From assembly GCA_029204225.1 (NCBI GenBank), contig CM055093.1:25153912-25217911 (forward strand): DNA of 64,000 nucleotides. Direction: 5' to 3'. Numbering within the stretch: the first letter of the stretch is position 1; each line of letters begins with the position of its first letter. The notes under the pieces were generated by a model. It saw nothing but the letters and a program-made list of their open reading frames with translations. It did not search any database and had not been told where the DNA came from. Of the stretch, positions 25,918-36,526 are shown piece after piece. The stretch is from Diphasiastrum complanatum (lineage: Eukaryota > Streptophyta > Lycopodiopsida > Lycopodiales > Lycopodiaceae). Made by a program: the position numbers and the translations under genes.

Positions 25918-25987
25918 GGAGGGGTTCGGGGGGCGGTAGCCCCCCGAGAAACGGGGGGTTAGGGGGCGGGGGGTTTGGGGGGTTTGT
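25918..25987 (+). other. G-rich block with G-quadruplex potential
   Basis: The plus strand has runs GGGG, GGGGGG, GGGGGG, GGGGG, GGGGGG and GGGGGG separated by 1-10 bases, plus one CCCCCC that could pair with a G run. It sits upstream of the first hAT C-terminal fragment. Such blocks occur at the ends of some plant transposons, but I cannot name the family. Confidence 0.75.
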
Positions 25988-26095
25988 ACGACCTCTTCAT
26001 GATTTGGCATTCCGACTCCTTGAGCAAAAACACACTTTTTGGTGTTTTGCATCCCCTTGGTCCTTTGGCTGTTTGCTCTCGTCAAAACCGACAAC

Positions 26096-26151
26096 TTGCA
26101 TAAATGCACTGTTCTCGTCAACAGCTTCAAGCTGATACCCATATTGCCCAC
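26096..26151 (+). repeat. Dispersed repeat, copy 1 (also at 33195-33251)
   Basis: About 56 bp containing CTTCAAGCTGATACCCATAT and TGCATAAATGCACTG match 33195-33251 with few differences. In both copies the match ends at TTGCCCAC, followed by an A/T-rich simple tail, as at the 3' end of a retroposon. Confidence 0.75.
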
Positions 26152-26222
26152 TCAATTATTATTATTATTTTTTTAGATTTTTTTTTTAAAAAATATGAAA
26201 AAAAAGATATTATATATTATGG

Positions 26223-26284
26223 TACCGTGGATCATCATGGATCCGCGGTACCGGGATCCGCGGATCTAGGTACCGCTGGATCTA

Positions 26285-26335
<51 letters not shown>

Positions 26336-26365
26336 GATACCGCGGCACCATACTGGTGCCGCGGT
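26223..26365. repeat. Palindromic KpnI/BamHI/SacII-like repeats flanking an (AT)n array
   Basis: GGATCCGCGG occurs twice near 26238-26265 with GGTACC motifs. An (AT)23 array spans 26287-26332. After it lies a perfect palindrome with 12-bp arms (26339-26350 and 26354-26365, ACCGCGGCACCA, 3-base loop). The GC-rich palindromes and AT core together could extrude a cruciform. Confidence 0.85.
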
Positions 26366-26410
26366 GTTGGAGAGAGAGGGAGAGGAATGAGAGTTGAGAA
26401 AGGTGTCGTA

Positions 26411-27401
26411 TGTTAGAAACGAAAATTAGCTCAAAGGGGTAAGACGAACACGAACGAGAAACGAACTCGAATAGAAAGTATTCGTGCGCAGCGGAACGAG
26501 CTATACGACTCCCTCCGTAAGCATGACTACGCCTATCAGAATGAATAGAACTTTAGTGATATAAATCACGGTCATTCTGGATTACGCAGCCAACATAATA
26601 AATGAAGCGCCAGAAGAATAATTTGTCGCGAATAGCAAGACAAATTATGTGTCGCGAATGATTCGCGAAGAGCTAGACAGTGCTCGATTGATAATTAGTC
26701 GTGAAACATTCGCGAAGGACAAGACTAAATGTTAGTCGTCTATTACCAGAAAGAGCAACTAGAAAGATCAGATAGAATGAATGATAAGCATAGCAATATT
26801 AACACAGATCTGAACGCAGAACAAAGAACTGTATCAGATTAAGTATATCAAGTATACATGTCAATAAAGCGGTAGAGCACAAGACATTAGCGGACAAAAC
26901 CGCGTGCCCTACAAAGCTTCTCCAATTTGTAAAGGAATGAAACCTTATATCTGACGATAAAGAATCAATGCACAAGGCATCTACTTCGTCTATCTAGCTG
27001 ATAAGCTTTTGATGCTAATTTACATACACTCTCATCTGCTCATGTTTCGTCAGGACTCAATCGTCCAATACTCGACCTCTTGATCATAATCTCTGATTCT
27101 CTCTCTCTCTCTATATATATATATATACATAATGTTACAGGTGTGCAGATGAAGAAAGTACAGGGTGGATGTGCTGTCTGTGAGATTGTGGGTGGCTGCA
27201 ATCGTTGTCCAATCTATTAGCGCAGTTGCATGGGGCGAGTGTGAAGAGGGTGTGACGTCAGCCTTCGCTTTTCGTCCTTTTATCGCCTGTGAGAATTTCC
27301 ATGTTAATATGCAGATTGCGCGACAACTCGAGTAAATATGCAGCATGAATGGAGGCAGATCAAAGATGGGATTTGGGAGAGTAGAGGAAACAAATCCAAC
27401 A
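26411..27401 (-). mobile_element. Copia LTR (~991 bp), copy A, inside codanin intron 3
   Basis: On the minus strand it starts TGTTGGATTTG at 27401, directly after a polypurine tract (AAGGGGGGG, 27402-27410), and ends CTAACA at 26411. Terminal TGTTGGA/TCTAACA form the imperfect short inverted repeats of an LTR. It shares CATGACTACGCCTATCA with the LTR at 62.4-63.5 kb, so both belong to one family. It contains a CT then TA simple tract at 27098-27127. Confidence 0.72.
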
Positions 27402-27408
27402 CCCCCCC

Positions 27409-27956
27409 TTAATCTGGATCCGTGAATGCCTTGATCTTCAGACTAAGCAATGCAGAGAATTTGTTGTGTGCATTAACACTGAGTGTTTTCGTGAATATGT
27501 CTGCAACCATGTCCTGCGTTCTGCAGTACGTTAAGCTTACTTCCTTGTCGAGAACCTTGCCCTTGATGTAGTGATATCTAATTTCAGTGTGCTTACTCCT
27601 AGAGTGAAATCTAGGGTTGGCCGATAAGGCAATAGCACTTTGATTATCACAAAATAAAATTGTAGGGCTGTACTGATTCAGATTAAGATCTGACAACAAA
27701 TTTCTCAACCAAAACGCTTCCTTGATAGATTGAGAAGCAACAACGTATTCTGCTTCTGTAGAAGAAAGTGCGACAGAAGTTTGCTTACGACTGTTCCATG
27801 AGATAGGACCGCCGTTGAAGAAGAATGTAAATCCAGATGTGAATTTATGACTGTCTACATCTCCTCCCCAGCTTGCATCAGAATAACCACTGAGCTGATG
27901 GTTGCTGACATGTCCATAGCAGATGCACTGGTCCATGGTAGCTCGAATATATCTCA
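27409..27956 (-). pseudogene. Copia RNase H and polypurine tract fragment, copy A
   Basis: A 190-codon frame on the minus strand encodes RYIRATMDQ, YSDASWGGD, ISWNSRKQTSVALSSTEAEY, CDNQSAIALSANPRFHSRS and DIFTKTLS, the full Copia RNase H domain. The catalytic Asp/Glu/Asp (YSDA, STEAE, CDN) are present. Everything upstream of RNase H is missing: the frame joins an LTR piece at about 27956. The open frame suggests a fairly recent insertion. Confidence 0.9.
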
Positions 27957-28027
27957 TGTTAATATGCAGACTACGCGACAACGCGAGTAGATATGCAGCA
28001 TGAATGGAGGCAGATTAAAGATGGGAG
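27957..28027 (-). repeat. 71-bp LTR piece joined to RNase H
   Basis: This segment repeats 27301-27371 of the LTR in the same orientation with a few changes (shared GCAGCATGAATGGAGGCAGA). It is a remnant of the upstream LTR of the same element, left after a large internal deletion. Confidence 0.85.
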
Positions 28028-28697
28028 AGGGGGTTTGGCTCCTCGGTGTCAGCATCATCCTCAGGATCACCCCGCAGAGCACGCCGAGCGGCCTCGTCTG
28101 GATCAACCTCTGGCTCTGCCTCAGGATCGGCCGCGGGAACCAGGCAATCATCGGGATTGACCTACACAAAGTCAACCATTCGTGAGAATGGCCGAAGCAA
28201 CCGTGAGGGCATTAAACTGATTGTCTGCTATAGCACGAAAGCAAACGATAGAGCATAGAAATATACCTGCAGCAGTAGGGCGCATACGCCTCCTACCCTC
28301 ATGCTGTCCGCGATGCGTCGAACCACCCTGGTGTTGGTGTTGCAGTACACCAAGTCATTGCATCGCTCGGTCGTGAGGCGGTTCCGCCTGTTCGTGTGAA
28401 CAGGGTTGAACGTTGACCAGTTCCGCTCGCACACGCAAGCAGAACAAACCTGCATTAATTGGCTGCCTCTTGAGTGAGTTGCGGCCTTATAGAGACAATG
28501 CGGAAACTGTTTAGATGAATGAGATAACATATCTGTGATAGGACTCGGAACACGAGCGTCCTCAACTCTGTCTGTCCAGCGCTGCAGCTATCCCACCATG
28601 ATACAGGCGTAAGCCTGTTCTCTCGGATAGTAGCAAGGTCCTCGCCGAACAGCCCTAGGCAGTGCCTGAAATTGAGCAACGATGTGCGTGAGTGCAA
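28020..28697 (-). pseudogene. hAT transposase C-terminal dimerisation domain, second copy
   Basis: Minus-strand exons encode FRHCLGLFGEDLATIRENR, LTPVSWWDSCSAGQTEL and LRTLVFRVLSQ (28690-28540), then CERNWSTFNPVHTNRRNRL and CNDLVYCNTNTRV (28440-28330). These are the hAT WW and ERNWS-HT-NRL dimerisation motifs, better preserved than in the 25-kb copy. An acidic tail (DPEAEPEVDPDEAARRAL) follows at 28150-28050. The N-terminal half is absent. It lies only about 400 bp before codanin exon 4. Confidence 0.8.
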
Positions 28698-29109
28698 TTA
28701 AGCGAGCGAAGGGAAGTTGAAAGAGGTTCAAAACTTGGGTTAGGGACCAAGGCTGTTAGGAAGCCATTTTAAAGATTGGATTTGCATGCCAGAATTTTCA
28801 TATATTCTCACCCCATATAATGTTGTTTCTCCCTTAAAAAATAGGTCAAAATAGTGTGAAAATATTCCAAATGTTGATCCTTTTAAAAATATTTCCAGCA
28901 TTTAGAAACCTTCATTTTCGTCAACTCTATGAGTCTGTATCAAATCTTTTGATCCTTATGTGCATTCCGCCATAGAGCCTGTTATTATAATCTTGAAGAT
29001 TTTCCTTTCGCTAGCTAATACACTTGTAGAGCCTTCATCCTTTCACATTGCCAGTTGTTATCTAGTCTCTCATAATCTTACCCTCACAACGGCTGGATGG
29101 TACTTGCAG

Positions 29110-31472
29110 TTGGAGAGCATCTGCTTTCAGCTCTACTGGAGGTTCCTGCAATTTCTCATTGTTCTTCATCCTTACTAAGTCGACTAAAAGGCTCTTTGGC
29201 TGACTATCAAGCATCAGCATTGCGCAGCTGCAAGGGTTATGATGCTACCATAAAAGCAGATAGGGCACTCCAAGTCTCTCCTGGAAAGTATTTGAATCCA
29301 CCGTCAGCGTGGGTGGGGATGCCAGTTATGATGCCATTTCAGGCATCGAGAGATTCTAGAAAAAACTTTAAGACGAGAGTAAGGATTTAGTTTTGGCTTA
29401 GAGATAGTTTTGCGATTAAGCTGAATAGTGGATTGATCTGATTTACCACATGTTTTTGGTAACTATTTGTAAATTTCTTTGTGCATATGTACAATGTATT
29501 GACCTTTTTCTTCTACAGGAAGAGCAGAGGGTCTTCAACAACCGTGAGATTTGTCGAGATCGCTTTTATACAATCATGAGATCTGCACTTTCCACTCAAA
29601 ATCCATTCACTTCGGCGGCAACTAGTGAAGAATCTTTCAGAAAATACATGGAGAGTGTGAGGCAATTTTTGACAGTCCTGCTGTTTGAAAATTACTCTTG
29701 GTTTGCTGGTGAGTGGTCCAGCTTCAGACTTGACCCATGATTCCAATGTGATGAAATAGAACTTTTCCGTATATTATTTCATACTTTTAGAAAGCTCCTG
29801 CATGCACTTGAGTTCCTTCATACTATTCTTACTGCAGGCCTGTTGATCTGATTGGTGCAGAGCTTTTTATGGAGCAGGTTCTACAGGTGACATATGATGA
29901 TTTGTTTTTGTTGTGCTGACAAATTCGTCAATGCCGCTGAACTCTTCAACAAGTCAAAAAGCTTTTTAAACATTAGAGTCTTTAAGAGGATTATGTTTGG
30001 CTTGGTGACTGAAGGCATTAAACTTTTATCTGTCTTTAGAATTGAATTCATAAATTATTAATACAAGCTGCTTTGTTATCTATGTTATCTTGCAGATTTC
30101 CTCGTGGGGTGAAACAGATCCAGAGGTTACTGGTTTGGCTCGTCAAGATCCTGGAAAGCTTCAACGGTTGCATGACCGTATGACTGGCAGCTCAAGTTGT
30201 CAGCTTTCCACTTGCCCCCAAAAACAAGGACCATACAGCTGGAGTACCGATTTTCAGCTTCCATTGTCGCCAAGTAGCCCTTGGAGTCAAGTACGAAACT
30301 TCCAAAGTACAAATCATAGTGAAAGTGCTGGCAATCTGAAAGCATCAAATAGGACAAGGGAATCGGCAAGCCTCCCTATGAGACACAATACAGACTCAGT
30401 TGGTTCCTGGAGCCATTTCTCTAGACTCTTTCCTCAGTCTTTGAGGCCATACGTTTGGTTTTTGGAAGCTGCTGATAGCTATCGGCTGAATATACATTTA
30501 GTCTGGAGTATTGTGGCAAAACTTTCCAGCTTGGCAGAGTAACTTCTTTGATGATCACACTGTTTGGGTGCTTTTAATTTAACTTAAAGCTTAATATAAC
30601 TTTTGATAGCATATCATAACCCAATGAGCAATTTAATTTTTGATAGGGTATGGTATGTGACTTTTTGGTACAGTTCCTCACCTTAAGTCATATTCTTACT
30701 TTGCTGAGCTCATGCATGACTTACCTTTGATTTAAATTTTGCATCAGTTGCATTCTGGGCTTTAAGTTTTTGGAGTTTATCAACAGGTTTCCCTCTCGAT
30801 CTCAAGCTGCAGTAGATATACTTACAGGATTTACAGATCGTGTTCTTATTTTGAAGGCATTAGCGGGCTTGCTTGGGTAAGCTTTTGTCACTTGCTATTG
30901 TTGCACATGAAAGTTCGATGTAAAGTACCACTTGCTGCTGGATTTGTCAAGTGATGCCATTGGCTTAGTAAATTGATGTATTTTTCCTACGTTTCATTGG
31001 CATTTTGTCAGATTTCTAACTTTTTCTCCTGGAGCTGCCATGCTGCGTCCTATGGCAAACTTGCCAGCTCATGAAGGAATTGACAAGGGATCTCACATGT
31101 CAAGAACTGCGCCTCCAATCAATGTTGTTGACATTTTACGGAGGGCTGTGATTCATGGATCTATGCTACTTAATCTACCATGGGTGTTAGAGTTTCTTTG
31201 TTTTGCAAAGGTTGAGATGTTAGCTGATCAATCATGACAATTCGTCTTGTTATTGATAATTGAACTACTTTATTTGGAAAAGCTTTTAGCGAAAGCTCAA
31301 TCAATGCTTCCAAGTTTGTGGGGATTTCTCCTTTTAGAGCTAAATCCTTTGAATTGATGCCGTGCAGACCGATCAGGAATCACAGTCCCAAACTTATTTT
31401 CAGGATGCTCTTCTGACCCTAAGGCGCGTTTATATGTTGCCCATGTTGGATCCTTCAAGTCCAGATTTTAGT
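29110..31472 (+). CDS. CDAN1-like: Codanin-1 homolog, middle exons 4-10
   Basis: Exons: 4 = 29110-29378, 5 = 29519-29708, 6 = 29861-29886 (26-nt microexon), 7 = 30096-30538, 8 = 30787-30876, 9 = 31012-31210, 10 = 31368-31472. Each has AG acceptor and GT donor consensus, and the phases chain correctly. Exon 5 (RVFNNREICRDRFY) matches the animal FKKQRDVFYE segment. Exon 6 gives ELFMEQVLQ (animal RLFQKQLLQ). Exon 7 has QDPGKLQRLHDRM (animal ADKLGRLWRLQERL) and ends with a segment like the animal FFRDFILSASSFQFN region. Exon 9 has LNLPWVLEFLCFA, nearly identical to the animal TVPWLVEFLSFA, the strongest single match. Exon 10 has LLTLRRVYMLPML, like the animal FTLLLRLHRSL. All introns here except those flanking the block are short (about 120-250 bp), typical of plants. 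Confidence 0.86.
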
Positions 31473-33194
31473 GTAAGTATAAACTTCCATAGTGCTTCCT
31501 CTTTATGATATCGAGCTTTGAGCCATAAATGATGAGATTGATTGGCTTTAGGAACCTTTTTCGGAATTAAAAAAGTTATGTAAAGGTTTACAACGAGATT
31601 AAATCGTCTGACTGAGCTTGAGTTGTGTTTATGGTGTCAGAAAAGTTTTAGTTTTTTGATGTCATGACACAAGTGCTTGACAGTAGGGAGATGAATGCCC
31701 TTGCTCATAACATCAGAGTCAGAAAAATCTGCATACGTATTGAAAATGATGCATTTGCCAAAGAAACCAAACTTCCAATCAGGTACTGCAGCCTGCTACG
31801 TTGTTAGCAAATAGAACCCACAAGTACTAGCCAACGCTGTCTAGCTCCAATCCATAATCAGCTTCAATATTCCTGATAGCAATGTTTATCAAGCCCAACC
31901 CTGTATCGGATGTTTTTAAAATCATGAAAGTGATTAGCTGTATTGATAGAAAATTCACAAATGTTTCTCCTAACCTACATCATGGTGTATGCTCTTATCA
32001 TTTGCCAAGGCAAGTATATGCAGTAGTTTCAGTATTTTTTTGAAACAATGTGAACCTAGTTTTTAAGATACCGTTTTCCCCTACACAGGCTAAGGATTTG
32101 AAAGGTCCTTTTGTTTGTTCATTAATATTTTAGACATTGACATGACAATAATGTGTCTCCTTCCTCTTGCATTTATGGTAGGTGTGGAGAAGTGGGAGAA
32201 CAGGAAGAATAGGCTCGATTTCCTTGTAGGAAGGTGCCCTCCAAGCTCCCAAACTACACCATCTTTGGAAACAATGCTCAATTTTCCATGATAAGAAAGG
32301 TTTTCCCATTCCGGTCCCAAAACTGCCCAAAAACTACTTTCTTGGCTTTTTTGCATAAAAAATCTCTATGATTTGGGCTTTGCTAATGACATGCGAATAT
32401 ACCATTCTAAAGTTCTTGATCGCCTTTCTTTGTTGAGCTGTATCATGCCTTAGTCCAGGATCAATACCACTGGCTGCTTTTTGTTCTGAAAGGTGTCTAC
32501 TTTTCATATTATGTGCAAAATTGCAAGGTACCATTCATTATCCACTGGGCCACCAAACCCTAGTCCACATCGAGCACTATAGTGTGTGAGATCACATAGT
32601 TATCCAATGAGTAAACAATACATCTGTCTACCCCTGAGCAATCTGCACATTTGACATTCTCATTGTCATATGTAAGGCACACAAAACAATCGTCTACCGC
32701 AAGTAGCCTTTACAATAAGCTATCTTCCACACATGGTGAGCTTGAGTTGGGATTGCCCACCCAAGTTTGATTCTCTGTGATTTTATAGCTTGGTAATACC
32801 AAAATGCATTACAACATCAAATCCTATTGCTATGGAAGAAAGATGTAATTGGGACTACAACTAGAGGTAGGCCGAATATATGCTGTTGGCGTCATAGTCA
32901 TCTGTGAGATGTGTGGCTCTTCATGATACGACTTGTGGTTTTATGAACAACATGAATCTGGGTGGTATGCTATGTATGGTATCCATATTGAAAAATGTCA
33001 TTGTCGAAATCACTATCATCTAAGTCTGGATCATAGTTGCCGCGAATTGCGATTCTTGGGTGATCGCTATTCGTGGCAGAGAATCGTTGTTCAATTTTTT
33101 TCTTTCTTTCTTTCTTTAGAGCTAGTTTTTGGCACATTGTTTCAACTATACATCCACCATGAAATGGACCATATTGTACCTCAAACTACTGGCA

Positions 33195-33251
33195 ACCTGC
33201 ATAAATGCACTGGTCTCGTTGAGAGCTTCAAGCTGATATCCATATTGCCCA
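33195..33251 (+). repeat. Dispersed repeat, copy 2 (also at 26096-26151)
   Basis: It matches the copy in codanin intron 3 and is followed by an AATAAATTAATTAA-rich tail. Here it lies in the intron after exon 10. Confidence 0.75.
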
Positions 33252-33335
33252 CCAAGATAAATAAATAAATTAATTAATTAAAAAAATTAAAAAAAAAGGA
33301 TTCTCAAAACCCCTAGTGCAACACAACGTGGATCC

Positions 33336-33941
33336 TCATATGCTATAATGGACCTCAATTGATTTGTCGAACTTCACATCTTTGCTCATCAACACCTTCT
33401 TTGAGGTTGGATTGTAGAGTCGATAGATTTGTGAACCGTTCGAATATCCAACCATGATAGTTTGTACCGGCTTTTCTTCCGGTTTGCTTCTTTTCTCTTT
33501 TGGTATGTGCATGTATGCTGCACATCCGAACAATCTTACATACGATAGATCGGGCTTCTCACTTGTCCACATTTCGTACGGCGTCTTGCTCTCCGCTGTT
33601 GTCGTTATTGATTGGTTTTGTAAATGAACTGCAGCTGCGATTGCCTTAGCCCAAAACCGACTGACAATTGTGCCTGAGCCATCATGCACTTTGCTCCTTT
33701 GACAAGGGTTCTGTTTCGTCTTTCTGCTACACCATTGTATTGCAGTGTATATGTAGGCGTGAATTGATGTTCGATACCTCTTTCCTGACAGAAGCTTGAA
33801 AATTCTTTGGTCGAATATATGCCTCCATTGTCGCCTATGGATTTGCAATTTTTTGGAGGTGTGTCGTTCTGCAAACGCTACAAACTTCTTGAATGCATCA
33901 GACACTTCTGATTTAATCTTTAGATAGTATATAGTAGTCAT
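33336..33941 (-). pseudogene. Copia integrase C-terminal fragment
   Basis: The minus-strand frame encodes NQSITTTAESKTPYEMW, YVRLFGCAAYMHIPKEKRS and VGYSNGSQIYRLYNP, the typical Copia integrase C-terminal region. The preceding core in a second frame has GVAERRNRTLVKGA (about 33770-33700), the catalytic-Glu region. The two frames show at least one frameshift. It lies in the intron after exon 10, antisense to the gene. Confidence 0.87.
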
Positions 33942-35053
33942 CCTACTGAATTATCTATGACTGTGAGGAAGTATCTCGATCCCGAAAGGGAGTCGACCTT
34001 CATGGGGAATGAACCAATTCTAGGATGTCCACACTTCTATCTCTTTCTATTTTTTCTAGTCTCTCTTTTTCTTTTGATTTTTGTTCCATACTTATATTCC
34101 ACTAAAGGGAATTAAAAGATGATTTAGCTAGTCATTACAAGAGAGGTTTTTACTTGAAACTATCAATTAACTACGTGTTAACTCTTGTAAAGTTGCCTAC
34201 GGCTGAGCGTGACATTTCATGTCTCACGACTGCCAAGCTTCGAATTCGATTATTCGAATAACTCGACAGTTCGTTTCTCCATAGCTTGTTTAAGCACTTG
34301 TAGACATTTGATAGTTCGGTAATTATTCGAACTATCGGCTGCTCAGGGGATGTGTCAGAAAAAAGTTGGTTGAGTTCACCATTTCCAACAATGATGTGGT
34401 AGCCTCTGGCTGTGTCATGGTCGCATCCCGATCTCGATCTACCAGAAAAAAGCAATTTAATTTAGTGATTTGAGAAGCACGTTAAACATTTTGCAAGGCT
34501 TAAGTCATGACTCATTCTTCAAGAATCAAATTTCAATACTTAAACCTCGAATAAAAAGTTACTTAGAAGTTAGTACTTTACAACCTAATACGGTATACCT
34601 ATTACAATTCACTGTATACCTATAGGCTATACGGTATACTATATAGGCTATTACTCAAGTCTTGTCTCTACTAGTTTAATGTTTAAATGTTAGAAAGTTA
34701 AAACGTTGATGATATTAGATAAAAACCAAATATCAAAAAACGAATTGATTATTGTGTGGACGTGCAATGAAAATTGAAATCGTACTACGTAGGTTAATAG
34801 TTGAGACTTGAGAGAGGCTAGAGCTGAGAGCTGTAGGAAAGCAAGAGTCAAGTCACCAAGATCTATTTATCAATCAATCTCCACAGAAAACAAGAGAGAA
34901 AAGGCTGGGCGCCCAACTCTAAGAGAGAGAGAGAGAGAAAACAACAACAAGAGCAATGGAGAGCAATGCTTAGCCAAACTGTTAAAAATGGAATACACAA
35001 TGAGCATCTAAGTACTCTACCTGGATGTGGCCAAATGCCACCAAACCTTAAGG

Positions 35054-35353
35054 TTAACCACTTACTAAATGTAGGGTACCCCCAAAAGTCAAGATAGGGC
35101 CCCTAAACAAAATTAGACCCCTAAGGACCCACAAGTAAATACTAACAATAATCTTGTTAGTGCTCAAATTGAACAGCCTATAGCCTTTGCTTTCACTACT
35201 ATAGCCAACAAAAATGTATTTAACTCCTTTATCCTCAAGCTTTGTACGAAGTTTATTTGGAACAAAAGCATAAGCCGTACAACCAAAAATGCAAAAGTGA
35301 GACATTGTAGGCTTCTTTCCATACCAAACTTCATAAGGAGTTAATACTTTCAA
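35054..35353 (-). pseudogene. Second Copia integrase C-terminal fragment
   Basis: Minus-strand [40 protein letters not shown] and [14 protein letters not shown] match the same domain as the 33-kb fragment but diverge clearly from it, so this is a different family. The Copia part ends near 35150. Confidence 0.82.
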
Positions 35354-36075
35354 TGCCTAGGAAAGGACTATTTACTAGGTAAAATTAATTTAAAAAATTA
35401 AGTGAGATCTCGTTTATATGAAATGAACTATGTACGCCATAAACTTGACCCAATTGGCATCAGTTTTCAGTAGTTTCAGTGCATAACTTTGATTCTTTGA
35501 ATTATTCTATACAAAAGCAAAAAAAATTGAAGGAAGAGGGGGGTTTGATAATTGCACAGCAGCTTGTCTTGCAAACCGTGTCCTTGCCACCTATTCAACC
35601 TTAGCATCTTATTCACTTATAATAAGTAATGACTGGAACCCCCCTCTTGAAATCAGCTGCATCTCACTGTGCTCATAGAGTAATTTATCACTAACTACCA
35701 AGCTAGAAAAGCACTTTTAGGAGAGAAGAAACCCACAATGTGGTCTCTTAGACCCTCCCCCAGTGCACACAACTGTTGACACGACGTCACGAATGACAAA
35801 AGAAAGTGGGACTTGCTACTAACCTTTCTCGTTAAGGATTAGTCAATTCAGATTTTGCTGCAAGTATGCTGTAGTTTGACTGTTGACAAATTGCACCTAG
35901 AGGGTATGTTGTCGAGATTAGCAGATCCATGTGGCTGATGATTTGAAACTTCAATTTGTGACTTGAATATTACATTTGCTAAAGGGTTCCTTCTTGGATT
36001 GACAAGAATGGGTACTATATATACGTGTGCCATCTCTTGATCTTAAGTTTACATTCTGATCTAAATTGCTTGTAG

Positions 36076-36125
36076 GTATATAACGAGTGAAATTTTTGAT
36101 GATCTATCGAGATTGTTGCTATGCA
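36076..36125 (+). other. Candidate 50-nt cassette exon, frame-disrupting
   Basis: It is bounded by TTGTAG and CA|GTAAGT. The sensible frame reads ITSEIFDDLSRLLLC, but inclusion from the phase-0 exon 10 would read a stop within the first few codons. It could be a regulated poison exon or a mis-called boundary. Confidence 0.35.
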
Positions 36126-36526
36126 GTAAGTTTGATGAGAAACGTTTACAGCATACAAAATTTGTTATGTTTCATTATGTCTCATATTGACGTTAAGTGC
36201 TTGTTCACAGTCCTTTTATGCTTTTTGGTATTGTCAACCTGTGGGATCACATACAATTGAACCTAGGTGGGCACAGTTCTTCTATGGCATAGTTATGATA
36301 CTTTTCTTCAAAGGAAAACAAAGAAACTTCAATAATTTAGGTTTACAGCCATCTACCTTAAGCATCAAAAGGCTTGCTTCAAATTGCATGATATAAACTT
36401 GGTACTTGTAGTTCAGCACGTATTTGTTTTAAAAATTCATTCTTATTTTCTGAGTATTTGGTCATAGTACACATTAATATCAGATAAGAGCTGATAGCAC
36501 CTTGGTCTGGCCTTGGAATTTCACAG

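Larger units (their letters stand above)
19808..29109 (+). other. 9.3-kb intron 3 of the codanin-like gene, filled with transposons
   Basis: Exon 3 ends in phase 1 at 19807, and exon 4 starts at 29110 after CTTGCAG with the two bases that complete the codon. Aligned by eye to human codanin-1, the residues across the junction keep the same spacing (34 residues from VLE to RL in both), so no exon appears to be missing. Inside lie a Copia-type PBS, a hAT remnant with a Pro-rich and AT-hook segment, a G-rich block, a palindrome beside an AT array, a Copia RNase H-LTR remnant and a second hAT remnant. All three larger remnants are on the minus strand, against the gene. Confidence 0.8.
31473..36526 (+). 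other. 5-kb intron of the codanin-like gene with Copia fragments and a doubtful extra exon
   Basis: The interval between exon 10 (ends AGT|GTAAGT) and the next secure exon (36527, after TTTCACAG) holds two minus-strand Copia integrase fragments and a repeat shared with intron 3. A candidate 50-nt exon at 36076-36125 lies between TTGTAG and GTAAGT and would read ITSEIFDDLSRLLLC, plausibly the animal FLNKLLLLA segment. Its frame does not join either neighbour: it needs phase 2 before and gives phase 1 after, while the flanking exons are phase 0. Skipping it keeps the whole gene in frame. It could be a poison exon, a mis-assigned boundary or a sequencing error. Confidence 0.6.

Noticed and set aside
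29838-29860. Acceptor at 29837 for exon 6
   Set aside because: It gives an in-frame TGA with the exon 5 phase; the AG at 29859-29860 gives ELFMEQVLQ, which matches the family.
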